Assembly (NCBI RefSeq): GCF_027580225.2
Contig: NW_027395283.1
Span: 6,638,501 to 6,702,500 of the forward strand
Source of the DNA: Misgurnus anguillicaudatus
Lineage: Eukaryota > Chordata > Actinopteri > Cypriniformes > Cobitidae
DNA length: 64,000 bases
Reading direction: 5' to 3'
Part shown: piece after piece, positions 1 through 12,760 of the stretch
Layout of the letters: every line of letters begins with the position of its first letter
Numbering within the stretch: position 1 is the stretch's first letter
Position numbers and translations under genes: made by a program
Notes under the pieces: generated by a model
The model's database searches: none
Seen by the model: the letters and a program-made list of their open reading frames with translations, nothing else
What the model was told of the DNA's origin: nothing

Positions 1-375
1 TTGGAAAAAAGAGTTGATGACTTGGAGCAATATATAAGAAAAGAAGATGTGGTCATCAGTGGCTTAAAAACAACCCACCGTACCTACTCCAATGTCATCC
101 AAGAGGAAAGCAGCGAAGTTGATCTAACAGAGGGAGAAATATACACGTTGGAGGAGCAGGTGATTAAGTTCTTTAACAGCAGGGACATCTCTATTCACAA
201 GGACAGTATCGCTGCTTGCTATACCCTCCCCAAAAGAAACAGACAAATGGAAAGATCCATCATTTTGAGATTTGCAAATAGAAAACAGAAAATAGAACTT
301 TTGAAACAAGGAAAAAAGCTAAAGGATATGCAGGTGTATGTGAATGAACATCTCACAAAAAGGAATGTTAACTAG
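1..375 (+). pseudogene. LINE ORF1-like protein, 5' truncated by window edge
   Basis: The open frame runs in from the left edge and ends at a TAG after about 124 codons. It begins with a coiled-coil-like segment (LEQYIRKEDVVISGL), followed by an RRM-like region with SIILRFANRKQK and ends in QVYVNEHLTKRN. This layout, coiled coil then nucleic-acid-binding fold then a Y-V-N-E-x-L-T motif, is typical of ORF1 proteins of non-LTR retrotransposons of the jockey/CR1/I type, which coat the element RNA. The first codon visible is TTG, so the true start lies outside. A G-rich run follows at about 391-398 and no ORF2 follows, so the copy is incomplete. It may belong to the same LINE group as the ORF2 remnants near 8-10 kb and 56-57 kb, but that is inference. 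Confidence 0.6.
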
Positions 376-1864
376 CTAAATGTGGCGTTACAAAAAGGGG
401 GGGGGGTTAGTTTTAAAGAGAACATACCCCCAAAACACTGACTACGCCACCCTGGGACTTACACCCATACACATAAGGACACCCAGGTACGTATACAATT
501 AAGCCAGAGACAAAGTTCAATTTAAAAATAGACAACACTTTATTTCAGTTATAAAACGCAATTTAAAACACATTCATACTTAGGAAGGGGGCAAATTATA
601 ATGGCTGCTGAGGCTTACCGGTGGAGGAAAAAGGAGTCACAAGGGCTTAGGGAAATAAAAAAAATAAAAAATAAAAATCACCCAGGTGATATAATTGAAA
701 TACAATAAATCACAGAAAAGAAACTAATAAAGCAAAAAAAAAAAAAAACTATAAATGGAAATACACTTAAATTACTTTGTACTGGCACAGAAGAAAAAAA
801 AAAATCCCAACAATAAAGACAAAACACTTCACTAACCAAATTATAACAGGAAGCAAACCCCTTCAGCTGTATACAAACAGTTAAAATATTAGCCCACATA
901 AAACAGGGAGCTCGCCTATTCAAACGTATGGCCGCAAATGGACCACTGGCCGTAGAGGCTGGAAAGCAGTAAGGTTGGTGACACAATGTTCAAAATATGT
1001 TCATCGCTAAACAGCAGCAATCCAACTGGCATGTAGTACTCGAATAGAATAACTGAGGTGACAGCAAGACATGCACGTCACACCCAGTACTCCAAAGCGG
1101 TTGTTTTGCGATTAAATGGAGTAATTAGTATAATGTTCTCAGCATGCACGTACATGAGCAACAGTCCAGGGCAGGCGTGCAGATTGAATAAAGTGTCTAG
1201 TGAAATGTTCTCAGCACGCACGTGCACGAGCAGCAATCCAGGGGGAGCGTGCGACAGCCACGTAAGGTGGTTAGTAAAATGTTTCAAGGACGCATGTTTA
1301 CGCAACCAGTCATCCGGGACAAACGTACAACCATCGAACAGCACAGCTAACACTAAGGTTGTTATAACAAAGTATACAGCAGCTAGTGAATGAATGCTCT
1401 GCAGCTGAAGTCAGTCTCTAGTTGAACCAGCCCGGTCTCTGTTATTTACAAAAAAAATTATTAACCCCAATTCAACCATAAATAAAGCTGGCACCAAGTG
1501 CCTACATACCGATCAGGCATCGTTTTGTATCACATAGGAGAAGCCAGCTCAAAGGGTACAAACAGTACAGGTAGCCTTCAGTAACATCCGCTTTTGAATG
1601 CGTTGAGCGACCGTGTAGAGGATTAGCCGGAGATCTATGAACGTTCAGTACATAGTAAACGATAACGATAGCTGGTAACAGCGAGATACACAGAGACAGC
1701 AGAGCCGCTAACCTACCTGTTGTGCAGCAGCAAAACGCACTTCCTTCACCAGTGAGCAAGACAGCAGTCCAAAGGACCACGACGTGTATTTATGGAGAGA
1801 GCCAGGGGCAGCGATTGGCCACAAAAATGTAAAGTAATTACAAGTTTAACTTGTACTGCCACAT
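376..1864. other. Unassigned repeat-rich block, possible minus-strand transcription unit
   Basis: No protein is recognised. Read on the minus strand, it has a TATA-like CATAAATAC near 1790, a good 5' splice-donor match CAG|GTAGGT near 1714, and an AATAAA signal (TTTATT on plus) near 539. A 73-bp repeat lies inside. This could be an LTR or promoter-containing part of a retroelement; family unknown. Confidence 0.3.
986..1340. repeat. Degenerate ~73-bp tandem repeat
   Basis: Units beginning AATGTTCTCAGCAYGCACGT occur at about 1132 and 1204, with a more diverged unit at about 1277 and another out of register near 986. Each contains AGCARCAGTCCAGGG or a variant. The open frames over this block (both strands) follow the repeat period and are not convincing genes. 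Confidence 0.6.
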
Positions 1865-2288
1865 AAACATGCAAGGGCACTGAAGAAACATAGGAAAATC
1901 AATTCAACATGGACAAGGGATTGTAAAATTTGGATACGAACAAATGCTTCATCTGGTGAGGAGATGAAGGTCCTCCTAATCCCGGACCTCAAAGACTTGG
2001 AGAAATATGGCATTGTTTAGCCAACAAGAACATTCTCTTGAGACCCAGATCTATCTGATACAGGTTTGTTTCACAGATAAAGAGTCCAATTTGGTTGTGG
2101 TGAGCAGATCCACATTTACTTGGAACAACCTCATGATAAAGGGACTCACTAGATCACGTGACCTGTTGACAGGGATGGCCGCTTGAGTCTTGAGGTCCTC
2201 TCTTCGGCGTTAATAAATCATCCGGCTACGCTGTAATTTTGACACAAAACGGACGTCTTTGTTTACAGTATCTAACTTTTAACGGGCA

Positions 2289-3128
2289 ATGACTAAACGT
2301 CAACTTTTACCATCATCCCCAGAGAAAAACGGCTGAAAGACCCAGACGACGAGAAACTGTGCAACATGGTGGCTGACGAGCTTAAACTACAGCTTGGAGT
2401 CGTTTGAAAAATTTTTAGGGAGGAGATCCAACCGATGGTGGAAAGAATCGGCTCTCTCGAAAAAGAGATGAACGCGATTAGCAACAATTTCGATAACATC
2501 CAATCCGCGGTACGAAAAGTGAAACAAGACTCGGTCGAAGTCAAACAGGCCGTGGTTACGCTACAAGACAAGATGGCGAGGCTGGAGGATAAGAGCAGAC
2601 AGAGTAACCTGCGTCTTGTCGGCCTTAAAGAGGGGGAAGAAGGAGACGATCCTGTGGGTTATCTACAAGCTCAGCTGCCAAGATGGATTCCGGCTCTTCA
2701 AAACAGCAGGTTGGAAATAGAAAGAGCACATCGAATCTACACCGGGGATAGCAAAAGAAAGGGCCCGCGAACACTGATTTTCAAACTGCTACGGTTCCAA
2801 GACAAAAAACGCCATCCTTAAAGTAGCTCGCGCCGCAGGCCAAATTTCTCATAAAGGCAACCTGCTTTACTTCTACCTGGACTATAGTAATCAAACCGCC
2901 ACTTAAAGACGGGAGATGAACTTATCCAGGAAGAAGCTCACGCAGATAGGCATGTCCTCCTTCATGATCTACCCATCTGTAGTAAAGGTAACGCACCACG
3001 GATCAACAACACTCCTCCAAACACCGTCGGAAGTGGAAACGTATCTCGCTCAACAACAGGCTCTCACCACCCCTCCATCGGCACGCAACAACACCCCAGC
3101 CGAAGCGTTGATGGAAGCCAGTCCTTGA
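2289..3128 (+). pseudogene. L1 ORF1 (RNA-binding trimeric protein), broken
   Basis: ORF1 proteins of L1 LINEs form coiled-coil trimers that bind the element RNA. The probable start is the ATG at 2289 (MTKRQLLPSSPEK), then an early stop and a frameshift lead to a clean frame from 2435. There the coiled coil runs from MVERIGSLEKEMNAI to KMARLEDKSRQSN. The RRM follows with LRLVGLKEGEE and ERAHRIYTG, then RTLIFKLLRFQDK. A one-base frameshift in an A run near 2807 shifts the frame to KNAILKVARAAG. The C-terminal domain continues at 2916 with KKLTQIGMSSFMIYPSVVKV. The order of parts matches family ORF1 proteins, but at least one stop and two frameshifts make it non-functional. Confidence 0.8.
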
Positions 3129-3422
3129 TATTGAAGGGAAAGTCGACATTCTGGTCTACGGCGTGGCTTTGTCAAGAAAGTTATGGACAAATCGCGATGC
3201 GGAAGTGAGCCCGAGCTCGGGTGATCGACTGTTACACCGGGCACGTATCCCGAATATGTAATTTCTCAGGCAGACAGGAGAGTTTGTTCCTACTCTCCGC
3301 TTACTGCCTTTCCATTTAGTTCTGACTGTTGTTCATTTAATGTTCCAGATGCCATGATATGTTTTTGTAGGTCCGCACATTTTTTTTTTCACTTAAAATG
3401 TATGCATTGCTGTGTCTGATCT

Positions 3423-4730
3423 ATGGCTCTTAACGTAATTTCTTGGAAAGTCAATGGTTTAAATGGTGCAATCAAAAGAACAAAGTGCTTAGATTATTTA
3501 AGATCTAAAAAGGTGTCAGTTGCATTGATACAAGAATCTCATTTAAAAGCAGGTGACATTAACAGATTTCAAAACAGGCATTATAAATTAATCTCCTCTT
3601 CCTCCTCCATAATAAAACAAAGGGGCTGATGATACTTATAGCCCGTCATCTCCCTTTCACACTAGACGCGGAGAAGGCCTTCGATAGAATTGAATGGGGA
3701 TTCTTATGGGCGGTCCTTGATCACCTAGAAGTCGGTCAGGAATTCATTAATATGGTCAAAACCCTTTATAATAACTGCTCAGCCAGTGTGCTAACTGGCT
3801 CCATAATTTCCCACCCCTTTACTTTGGGTCGTGGTACCCGTCAAGGTTGTCCGCTATCGCCCATTCTTTTTACACTTTCAGTAGAGCCGCTAGCACAAGC
3901 AGTGCGCCAGTCCTCGATTATTCGTCCCATTATTTGTGTAAATATCTCACACAAAATTTCTCTCTACGCGGATGACATTCTGCTCTATGTATCTGATATA
4001 TCATCATCAGGTCCTGAATGTTTAAACCTTTTTAACATATTCGGTGCTCTATCCGGTTACAAAATTAATTGGAATAAATCCGCTTTAATGCCACTCAATG
4101 ATGCATCAAAACGGGAATGTCTCAATCTACCATCTCAGATTCCCATAGTCCAACAATTTACATATCTGGGCATCACCATCTCATCCCCAATTTCCCAAAT
4201 TTCAAATTTTATTATCAAACTCTGCTGAGCAAGATTAAAGAAGATCTAATCAGATGGTCCCCTTTATGTTTGGCTCTTCATGGAAGAATATCCACCATCA
4301 AAATGGACGTACTTCCAAGGGTTAATTTTTTATTCTCCACCATACCAATTGCACCACCTCTATGCCTTCTCAAAGAACTTAAAACAGCCATTAGTAAATT
4401 TATATGGAATAAGAAAAGACCCAGAATTAGACTTAAAACAATGCAACGTAAAAAACCTGACGGAGGTTTATCCTTTCCTGATTTTAAACTATATAAGATG
4501 GCTTTTCAGATGAGACCAATTAAAATATGGGCTAACCCTGACTCTTTAGTTACATGGCGCAGTATAGAAGCAAACATTGTCCATCCGATTCACTTACAAG
4601 ATCTACCATTCTCTGCCATAACTAAAGATTTTAAGAAAAAGCTTGGACCTATCATTGAATATTCTTTAGAAACTTTTAAAAACATTGAAAAAATCAAGGG
4701 AGGTCCCTTCTTATATACAAAATCTACACC
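3423..4730 (+). pseudogene. L1 ORF2 upstream part: endonuclease start and RT, broken
   Basis: ORF2 carries an APE-type endonuclease and a reverse transcriptase. Here the endonuclease N-terminus is visible (ALNVISWKVNGLNG, then VALIQESHL with the catalytic-type E). The frame then jumps near 3620-3650 straight to the RT core LDAEKAFDRIEW, so most of the endonuclease and early RT are deleted. RT motifs follow: RGTRQGCPLSPILF and the catalytic box SLYADDILLY. A frameshift near 4200 moves the frame to DLIRWSPLCLALHGRISTIKMDVLPRVNFLF, the usual thumb/connector region. The frame stops at the Tc1 insertion and resumes beyond it at 6328. Confidence 0.85.
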
Positions 4731-4732
4731 TA

Positions 4733-6325
<1,593 letters not shown>

Positions 6326-6327
6326 TA

Positions 6328-7056
6328 TATGGCACAATGTCAATATACAGACTGGACATTTGTATTCAAAGCCTGGTCTGATTCCGGTATTTATACTTTA
6401 AATGACATTTATAACAACAAAGGCCTTGAGTTGTTCCAAGATTTAAGCAGAGAGTTTTCTATACCTGGATTTTCTTTTTTTTATATTTAAGATTGAGATC
6501 AGCCCTTAAAGCATATGGTGTCCCCTGGTCCCCAGAGTTACGGATACACCCCTTATGGGATTGGCTAGACCTTAAGATCCCTAGCAGTGGCTTAGTATCG
6601 AAAGTCTACGACTCAATTCTTTTTTCTCAATATTCATCTATCTTAGCCACATATTCCTGGGAACGTGAAGACATAGCCAAACCCGACTGGGACAATGTAT
6701 GGGGAAATTGTTTCACTGCCTCTAAGAATTTGGCGCACCAGATGATCCACTACAAATCTATTAATAAGGCTTATCTTACCCCAAGTGTTCTGTACAAGAT
6801 GAAGTTTAGAAATTATCCCTATTGTCATATTTGTAATAACTCCATTATAGGTTCATATATACACATGTTTTGGGAATGTCCTATGGCGCTGTGGTACAAT
6901 TTTGATATCAATCTGTTAGCCTTTAATAGCTTACTCATTTGCACTTGTAATTTTGCTGAGCAGACACAAAACATTGAGGTTAGGAGACAATTTTTTATTT
7001 TTATGGGTCAGAGTAAATTTTCATGTTGGTGTTGTTTTTGTGTTGAGATCTTGTAG
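6328..7056 (+). pseudogene. L1 ORF2 C-terminal part, downstream of the Tc1 insertion
   Basis: This continues the ORF2 frame across the Tc1 insertion: AWSDSGIYTLNDIYNNKGL is followed after one short break by LRSALKAYGVPWSPELRIHP. The late segment contains a zinc-knuckle-like array, CHICNNSIIGSYIHMFWEC, typical of the L1 ORF2 C-terminus. The frame ends at about 7056; there is no recognisable 3' UTR or A-tail, so the 3' end is probably lost. Confidence 0.8.
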
Positions 7057-7179
7057 GATATTAGTCATTCAAAAACAAAACACTCATTAAAAAGCTAAAG
7101 TATTAGCTTTATTTTGAGTCATCTTTTAGCGATCAAGTTAAAGCCGTGTGGCAGCTAGCTTATCATGTTTGACAAGAAG

Positions 7180-8017
7180 TCAGTTGGGGATGGTTGTCAC
7201 ATAACTTGCGGGGTTGGTTGTCACATAAGAATATTGGACATGTAGACCTTTTAAGACTGTTTGTCTGTTTGTTTGTTTTTGTTTGCTGGTAATATAAAAG
7301 AAATAAAGCATTAAATAAAAAGGTTTTAACACTAAAAATTATTTCATTTTATTAATCAACACAGTAGACAATAGGCTTTATGCCCAGCTGCACTACTTCC
7401 TTAACTTCAGCCAGCTTCTTGTTTCCTGTCTGCCATTATTGGACAAACTGATTAATCCAGGTGTGCCTGACCTCAGTAGTCACAACAACAATAATCAGAC
7501 ACACCTGGATTAATCAGTTTGTCCAATAATGGCAGACAGGAAACAAGGAGCTGGCTGAAGTTCATAGTGCAGCTGGGCATAAAACCTATTCAAGTAACTG
7601 ATCACCCACTTTAATCCCATTGTTTAAACATAAGGGGAATTAATAACAACTATCATATGGGTGGTATTCATATTAAAACTTATTTGCAGTTTCTAGCTTA
7701 AAAAACTAAAAAGTTACACATTATCTTTTCAGATCCCAATTTATCATTAAAATCCTATTGAACCTCTATAGGGACAACCAACCCCATACCCTGTGACAAC
7801 CAACCCCGTGATGGGGTTGGTTGTCACATTGTGTCAGAGTGTCTTTGATGGTTAATTACTTCCTGTTACAATACATTCGAAAAGTAAAATGTATACACAT
7901 TTAAAGCCAAGACTTCAAAGTTTCATTTCATGTAGGAATTACTGCTGAAAGATTTTTTGAAGATGAGCAATTCATGCATGAGTAAAAATTGTGACAACCA
8001 ACCCCGGTCTCCCCTAC
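7180..8017. mobile_element. Non-autonomous TIR element with GGGGTTGGTTGTCACA repeats
   Basis: The 16-mer GGGGTTGGTTGTCACA or a close variant occurs near 7187 (GGGGATGG variant), 7210 and 7814, and in reverse complement near 7777, 7793 and 7989. The right end reads, reverse-complemented, CTGTAGGGGAGACCGGGG followed by the same motif. The left end is less well preserved. A long internal hairpin is listed separately. No coding capacity. hAT-like MITE is my best guess. Confidence 0.6.
7370..7591. repeat. Long inverted repeat (hairpin), ~95-bp arms
   Basis: The left arm (7370-7470) and right arm (7495-7591) are reverse complements with few differences; a 24-bp loop separates them. Both arms include TGCCCAGCTGCACTA, GTTTCCTGTCTGCCATTATT and CTGATTAATCCAGGTGTG (right arm in reverse). 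The right arm lacks a few bases present on the left near 7395-7402. Confidence 0.9.
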
Positions 8018-9990
8018 AGGCCTATTTCCATGTATAACCAAACCGAGCAGAATTACCACCCACTCAGCAACAGTAATAGATAATATTTTAACAAATAATG
8101 AGTAGTAACTTAGAAAGTGGATTGTTAATAAATAATATTACTGACCATCTGCCAATATTTGTATTCCATGAATGTAAACACAATAATTTAGATACCAGCA
8201 AAATAAATATAACAGAGGAGATTAAAAACAGATCCCTCCCTGAATCAATAAAAAAATGACTAGCTAGCTCAAGACTGGAAGCATGTTTATGAAGAAGGGG
8301 ACGTTGACTTAGCCTATAACTCATTTCTAAATACCTTTTTGACTTTGTATTACAAAAATTGTCCAATTCAGCAATCAGAGATAACATCTAAACGTCCACA
8401 TAAACCCTGGGTTACAAGGGGTCTGATGAATTCCTGCAAAAAAAAAATACTTTATATAAAGACTTTGTTAAGTACAGAACTGAAGAGAAAGAAATTAAAT
8501 ATAAAACATATAAAAACAAATTAACAGTTATCTTAAGAAAATATAAAAAAAGATTATTATAGTAGATTGCTGGAAACCAATAAAAATAATATAAAGGCTA
8601 CGTGGAACATTTTAAATTCTATTATCAGAAGGGAAAAAACAAGTATTGGATTTCCAAATGAAATTATTGATAAGGGTAACACAACTAAAACATGGATGAG
8701 GTCGTGGCTGGCTTCAATAAATTCTTTGTAAACGTAGGCCCTAATCTGGCTAATGAGATAATCCCACCGCAAGAGGGTGATGTCTCACAATTTGTTGAAG
8801 AAAGAAATTATTATTTTTAAACTATTTTTTTGAGAGACACTGATAAAACTGAAATACTTGATATTGTCAATAACTTTAAAAATAAAACATCAAGAGACAG
8901 TAATGATATTGATATGTTTTTAATTTGTTTTAAAAACAATTAATTGTAGCAATAGTAGATCCCATAGTATACATTTGAAGAGTTTCCTTGCAAAACGAGA
9001 TAACCACCGTTTTTTTAATTGTTCAGAAATCTTATTTTTTGATTGTGCATTCCAATTAATTTCAATGCAACTGCAGTTGGTTTGTTTTGTTTTAAACCTT
9101 CATAACTTAAAAAATACAGCTAAGTAGCACCATAAAACAAAATAATAACATGATAACATAATAACAAACATGTTTTGACAAAAATGTTAAAAAAATGGAT
9201 TTATCTCGTTTTGCAACGAAACTCTTCATTTCCAATCTCTCTCTGAAATTGTTTTTTTCCCACAAAGATGAAAATAGCTAAAGTCGTTCCTATTTTTAAA
9301 GCTGGTGAACAGAATCTTTATACCAACTATAGGCCAATTTCATTGCTTCCCCAATTTTCTAAAATTCTGGAGAAGATATTTTCCACCAGATTGGACAGTT
9401 TTATTGATAAATATGAGATCTTTACTGATAGTCAATATGGTTTTAGATCAAATCGTTCTACATCTCTGGCTCTAATTGACCTGGTGGAAGAATTAACAAC
9501 TAGTATTGATGACAAGAAGTTTGACCTTTTTTTGTTTAAAAAATTGGAAATGTATGGAATTAGGGGAATAGGACTAAATTGGATAAAAAGCCATTTAGAA
9601 CATAGACAACAATTTGTGCAGATGGGAGAGATAAAGTCAAAGCTCCAAAATACATTATCTGTGTGATAATACCAGATTAGAAAGAGTTTTTGAAAATTCC
9701 TTTCTGGGAGTAATAATCGACCATAAGCTCAGCTGAAAACCACAAATTAATCATATTAGTTCTAAATTGGCAAAGATTACTGGTATACTGTGTAAAGTGG
9801 ACACATATTGAACCAGGAAACAATGTATACTTTATATTAAACCCTTTTTCTTCCTTATTTGTACTATTGTACGGAGGTGTGGGGCAATACCTATAAAACC
9901 ACCCTAAAGACGATATGCACTATGCAGAAAAAGGTAATGAGAATAGTTTCTTAGAGCTTAATCCACTCATTATTCCAGATCATAACATCT
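8018..9990 (+). pseudogene. Jockey/CR1/L2-like LINE ORF2 remnant
   Basis: A plus-strand non-LTR polyprotein is readable across several frames. The end of the endonuclease shows NITDHLPIFVFHE (family motif D-H-x-P). The linker follows with KPWVTRGLMNSCKKK, TWNILNSIIRREK and GFNKFFVNVGP. After a MITE insertion (8978-9227) the RT begins: MKIAKVVPIFKAGEQN, TNYRPISLLPQFSKILEK and SQYGFRSNRSTSLAL. Past DDKKF the sequence jumps to KLEMYGIRGIGLNWIKSHL, and after LQNTLSV the segment with the GxPQGS and FADD boxes is missing; the frame resumes as FLGVIIDHKLSW near 9700. The catalytic core is therefore deleted. It resembles the copy at 56119-57279. Confidence 0.85.
8978..9227. mobile_element. MITE with ~26-bp TIRs inside the LINE
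   Basis: Termini GAAGAGTTTCCTTGCAAAAC and its near-perfect reverse complement GTTTTGCAACGAAACTCTTC bound 250 AT-rich bases. LINE coding sequence is readable on both sides (before: IVNNFKNKTSRDSNDID; after: SLSEIVFF then MKIAKVV), so this is an insertion in the LINE. Superfamily not determined. Confidence 0.75.
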
Positions 9991-10719
9991 ACTGTATGTG
10001 CTGTCACTGTGACGGGTGACTTTTATCTTGACTCAATTTATGTTAAATGGACTGTTTGACTGTAATGATTGCTCGTTCAGTGCAATGGGCTTGACATTAG
10101 CATTGTTTTTTGCTAACATCTCTGTGCTGTCTAAGCAAACATTTTTATATACGGTTCATTTATAAAAAATGGGATAAGGAAAGTGTAGAGTGTGATTGTG
10201 ACATTCAAAACAAGAGACTGTTGTCATAGAAACTGAAGGAGCGCATGAGTCTGGACATCAGTTAATGCTGACTGATTCTGATCACGGCTGGGTGTTCTCA
10301 GATCGACACACACCATTAATCAGACCCAGAACCTGAAGTAATTAAACTAGGACTGACCTGGACCCAACTGATTATTTTAAACAGGTCCTGTACGGGTCCA
10401 AGGTCCTCCGTCAAGATCTTTACTTCCGGTCACTCTTGAAGTTTAGAGATAAGAAGACTGCTATGTATTGGTCGAGATGTAAACTGAAAATGAAACAACT
10501 GCCATAAATCTGATATGATAAAAATAAAAGAAAAATATCTGTACTGCATTTTTGAGAATCTATACAATTTCAGTAAACTAAACACATATAATATACACGT
10601 GTATCAATATTTTCTTACACACCTAATGCATATCTATACTACATATAAAAAAGCATTTAGCCTTAGTTGTTTTTTACAGCAGTTCAGAGGATTCACTGTA
10701 ATCTGTTTATGTGTTATAG
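9991..10719. other. Upstream flank of first visible NLR exon
   Basis: No protein recognised. The text contains several short ORFs only. It may hold the 5' UTR or promoter of the NLR gene, but I see no clear TATA box or initiator exon. An ATG near 10233 (MSLDIS then stop) has a poor donor and is not supported. Confidence 0.4.
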
Positions 10720-10833
10720 TTCAGATCATCAGAAGAGATCAGATCCAGAGTTCAGTTGTGTGTCTATGAAGAGTGATGTGTCTATGCCTCATCCATTGAA
10801 CTTTAAGAATGAATCAACATCTCCTGCTGTCAG
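10720..10833 (+). CDS. NLR gene exon: short N-terminal repeat exon
   Basis: This exon encodes SDHQKRSDPEF followed by SCVSMKSDVSMPHPLNFK and ends NESTSPAV. The P-E-x-SCVSMKSD-x-SM signature belongs to the short tandem N-terminal exons of fish NLR (NLRC3-like) proteins, which precede the FISNA-NACHT exon. The acceptor is TGTTATAG|TT at 10719 and the donor CTGTCAG|GTATAA at 10833. This gives 114 nt, a multiple of three, starting and ending in phase 2, which joins in frame to the exons at 24698 and 27792. A second AG 13 bases downstream (10732) is possible but would break phase symmetry. The exon is open throughout. It sits 14 kb upstream of its next partner, separated by nested transposons. Confidence 0.8.
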
Positions 10834-11359
10834 GTATAAAACACTATGAAACATGATTATAGCTTTTATATAATGATGTGTTTTGTTAAAGAGATGAGAA
10901 ATTATTCTTGTGATTGTGTTTAGTAAATGTTATCTTCATTATTATACAGCACATGTTCACATACAGAGACACATCTGTACAAACACTCAGTTACAGTCTT
11001 TATATTAAAATAGTGTAAATGAAAAAGACATATGAAAGTTTTATTAGTAGGTTACATTCACAGTAGGGATGGGCATTTTACAGTAATATAATATTTGAAT
11101 ATTTAAATTATGTTTTTTTAAGTTTTATGTAATTTTTTTTCACAATTTCATAGAAGGCTTATAATTCGGAAATATCCACAACAAGATAAGCTTATATTCT
11201 GTATATATTTGTTGAAAACATTGTTTTCATTTTTTTTAAATTGCCTGCAGAAAAATGTCATTAAAACCCCACACGGAGCGAAGGCTGAGTGAAATCCTTG
11301 GTGTTTCAAGTCAGTCGTTAGTATGAATTCAGTTCTATTTGATCTTACAGAAATGTTAT
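10834..11359. other. NLR intron 1, proximal part
   Basis: AT-rich non-coding sequence between the exon donor and a hAT-like element. No repeat ends or coding signal identified. Confidence 0.5.
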
Positions 11360-12127
11360 CAGACCTGCCAACCTTTACGCATTTTGCGTAACAGTTACGC
11401 ATTTCGACACCAAACTACTCTGCTACGATTTGTCACTTCAAAATATGCGAAAAGCCATTGATGGCTTTGAGTTCAACTATCTGTGCATTTGCGCACTAGT
11501 TAACTTGTCTATCAGTGTAACCGCATTTGACAGCAACCTGTTGGGAAAAGAAAACATCGACCAATCATAGCACTAGTTTTCACTCTCAAACTCTTCAAAG
11601 CTTAGCGGAGAGCAGGGAGCCGTCAAAATGAATAACGAAAATAACGAATGTTTTACATCTCGGCCCATCTTTATAGTGTCACTTGTTTTACAAGGGAGGA
11701 TGGTTCTAAACACCGTTTTATGTAGTTTTTTACCTTTAAATAAAATTATTTCTGTGATAGAACAACTCTTAACTGGACAAATTGTACTGTTGCTGCAACC
11801 TGAGCTGCCTCCTAGCTGCTACAAGCACACTCTGAAAGTGGCGGTGGAGGGTAGAGCACACAGCCCCGCCCCTCCCCCTGCCTGCAGAAGAGTGTCTGAA
11901 ACCAGGCACTGTTGCGCTTTTCAACCACATGGGGGAGCAGTAAGTCATTTTTACATGGAAACTACATAGTGTTGCTTTAAATGTAAATGGGCAGGGTATG
12001 GGAATTGTGAATTGCAACCTCTTACACTCTGAGGCTATTTTGGGGATTTTTGCCTGGATTTGGCCTACCCAATTTCAAAAGCTTCTCATACCCACAAGCA
12101 GAGGTGCACATACAAAAGTTTGGTATC

Positions 12128-12760
12128 ATTTTACAGGAAACCCTTTGAAATTACATAAAACACTGTTAAAAGTGCTCAACATGGTTGTATGTGTTGTCAG
12201 TCCTCTAATAAACCCAAAAATAAATAGCCGCTTTTTGGTGTTTTTTTTCTAAAGTCCGTATTTAAAAGTGTATAACTCTGGCCCTGAGGGGGAACGAAAC
12301 CTGCAGACAGTTTTGTTTTATTCCAGAAATTGCCAGCTTACAGAGGAAATAGGAATTTTTTCTCTATCATTATAAATGCAAAAGTTATTTTACTCCAACT
12401 GATGGGAGGAATAATACCCTTTTTGTATACAATTTCTGCCTAAAAACATTTGAAGTGCTCCCATAACCACATACAGTGGAATAAATGCAATTGCTTTATC
12501 TCATTTTAAAGAAAACACTTTGAAGTTACATAAAAAGCTGCTGTTTGTGACAAATATTGTTATTTATGCGGTTTTTCATATGATAAAACACCAAATTTTC
12601 TTTTTTTATGTTGTAAATACTGCCTCTGATAGTGTATAACTCTGGTTCTGGGTGCTCTAGCAGACTGCAGACAGTTCTGGTTGTTGCCAGCAGCAGACAG
12701 TAAACACCCAAAAAAAGAATGAACTCTTTAGCATGTCGCATTCAAAAGTTATTCTCATTT
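12128..12760. repeat. Diverged ~370-bp duplicated module
   Basis: Matching landmarks recur about 365-377 bases apart: GAAATTACATAAAACACTG / GAAGTTACATAAAAAGCTG, and GTGTATAACTCTGGCCCTG / GTGTATAACTCTGGTTCTG followed by GCAGACAGTT in both. An old tandem duplication, part of a repeat family rather than a gene. Confidence 0.55.

Noticed and set aside
1058..1393. Overlapping plus and minus frames near 1.1-1.4 kb
   Set aside because: Both are explained by a 73-bp tandem repeat whose period leaves frames open for short stretches.
7370..7591. microRNA gene
   Set aside because: The stem is far too long and perfect, and is placed in a transposon. Small-RNA data would be needed for any such claim.
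10200..10500. Initiator exon of the NLR gene
   Set aside because: The ATG near 10233 reaches a stop within seven codons and lacks a good donor; no other start exon with typical fish NLR N-terminal residues was seen.
11628..11969. Possible small gene (113 codons) in NLR intron 1
   Set aside because: It lies inside a hAT-like element, overlaps MITE-derived text and shows no domain or codon-level signal.
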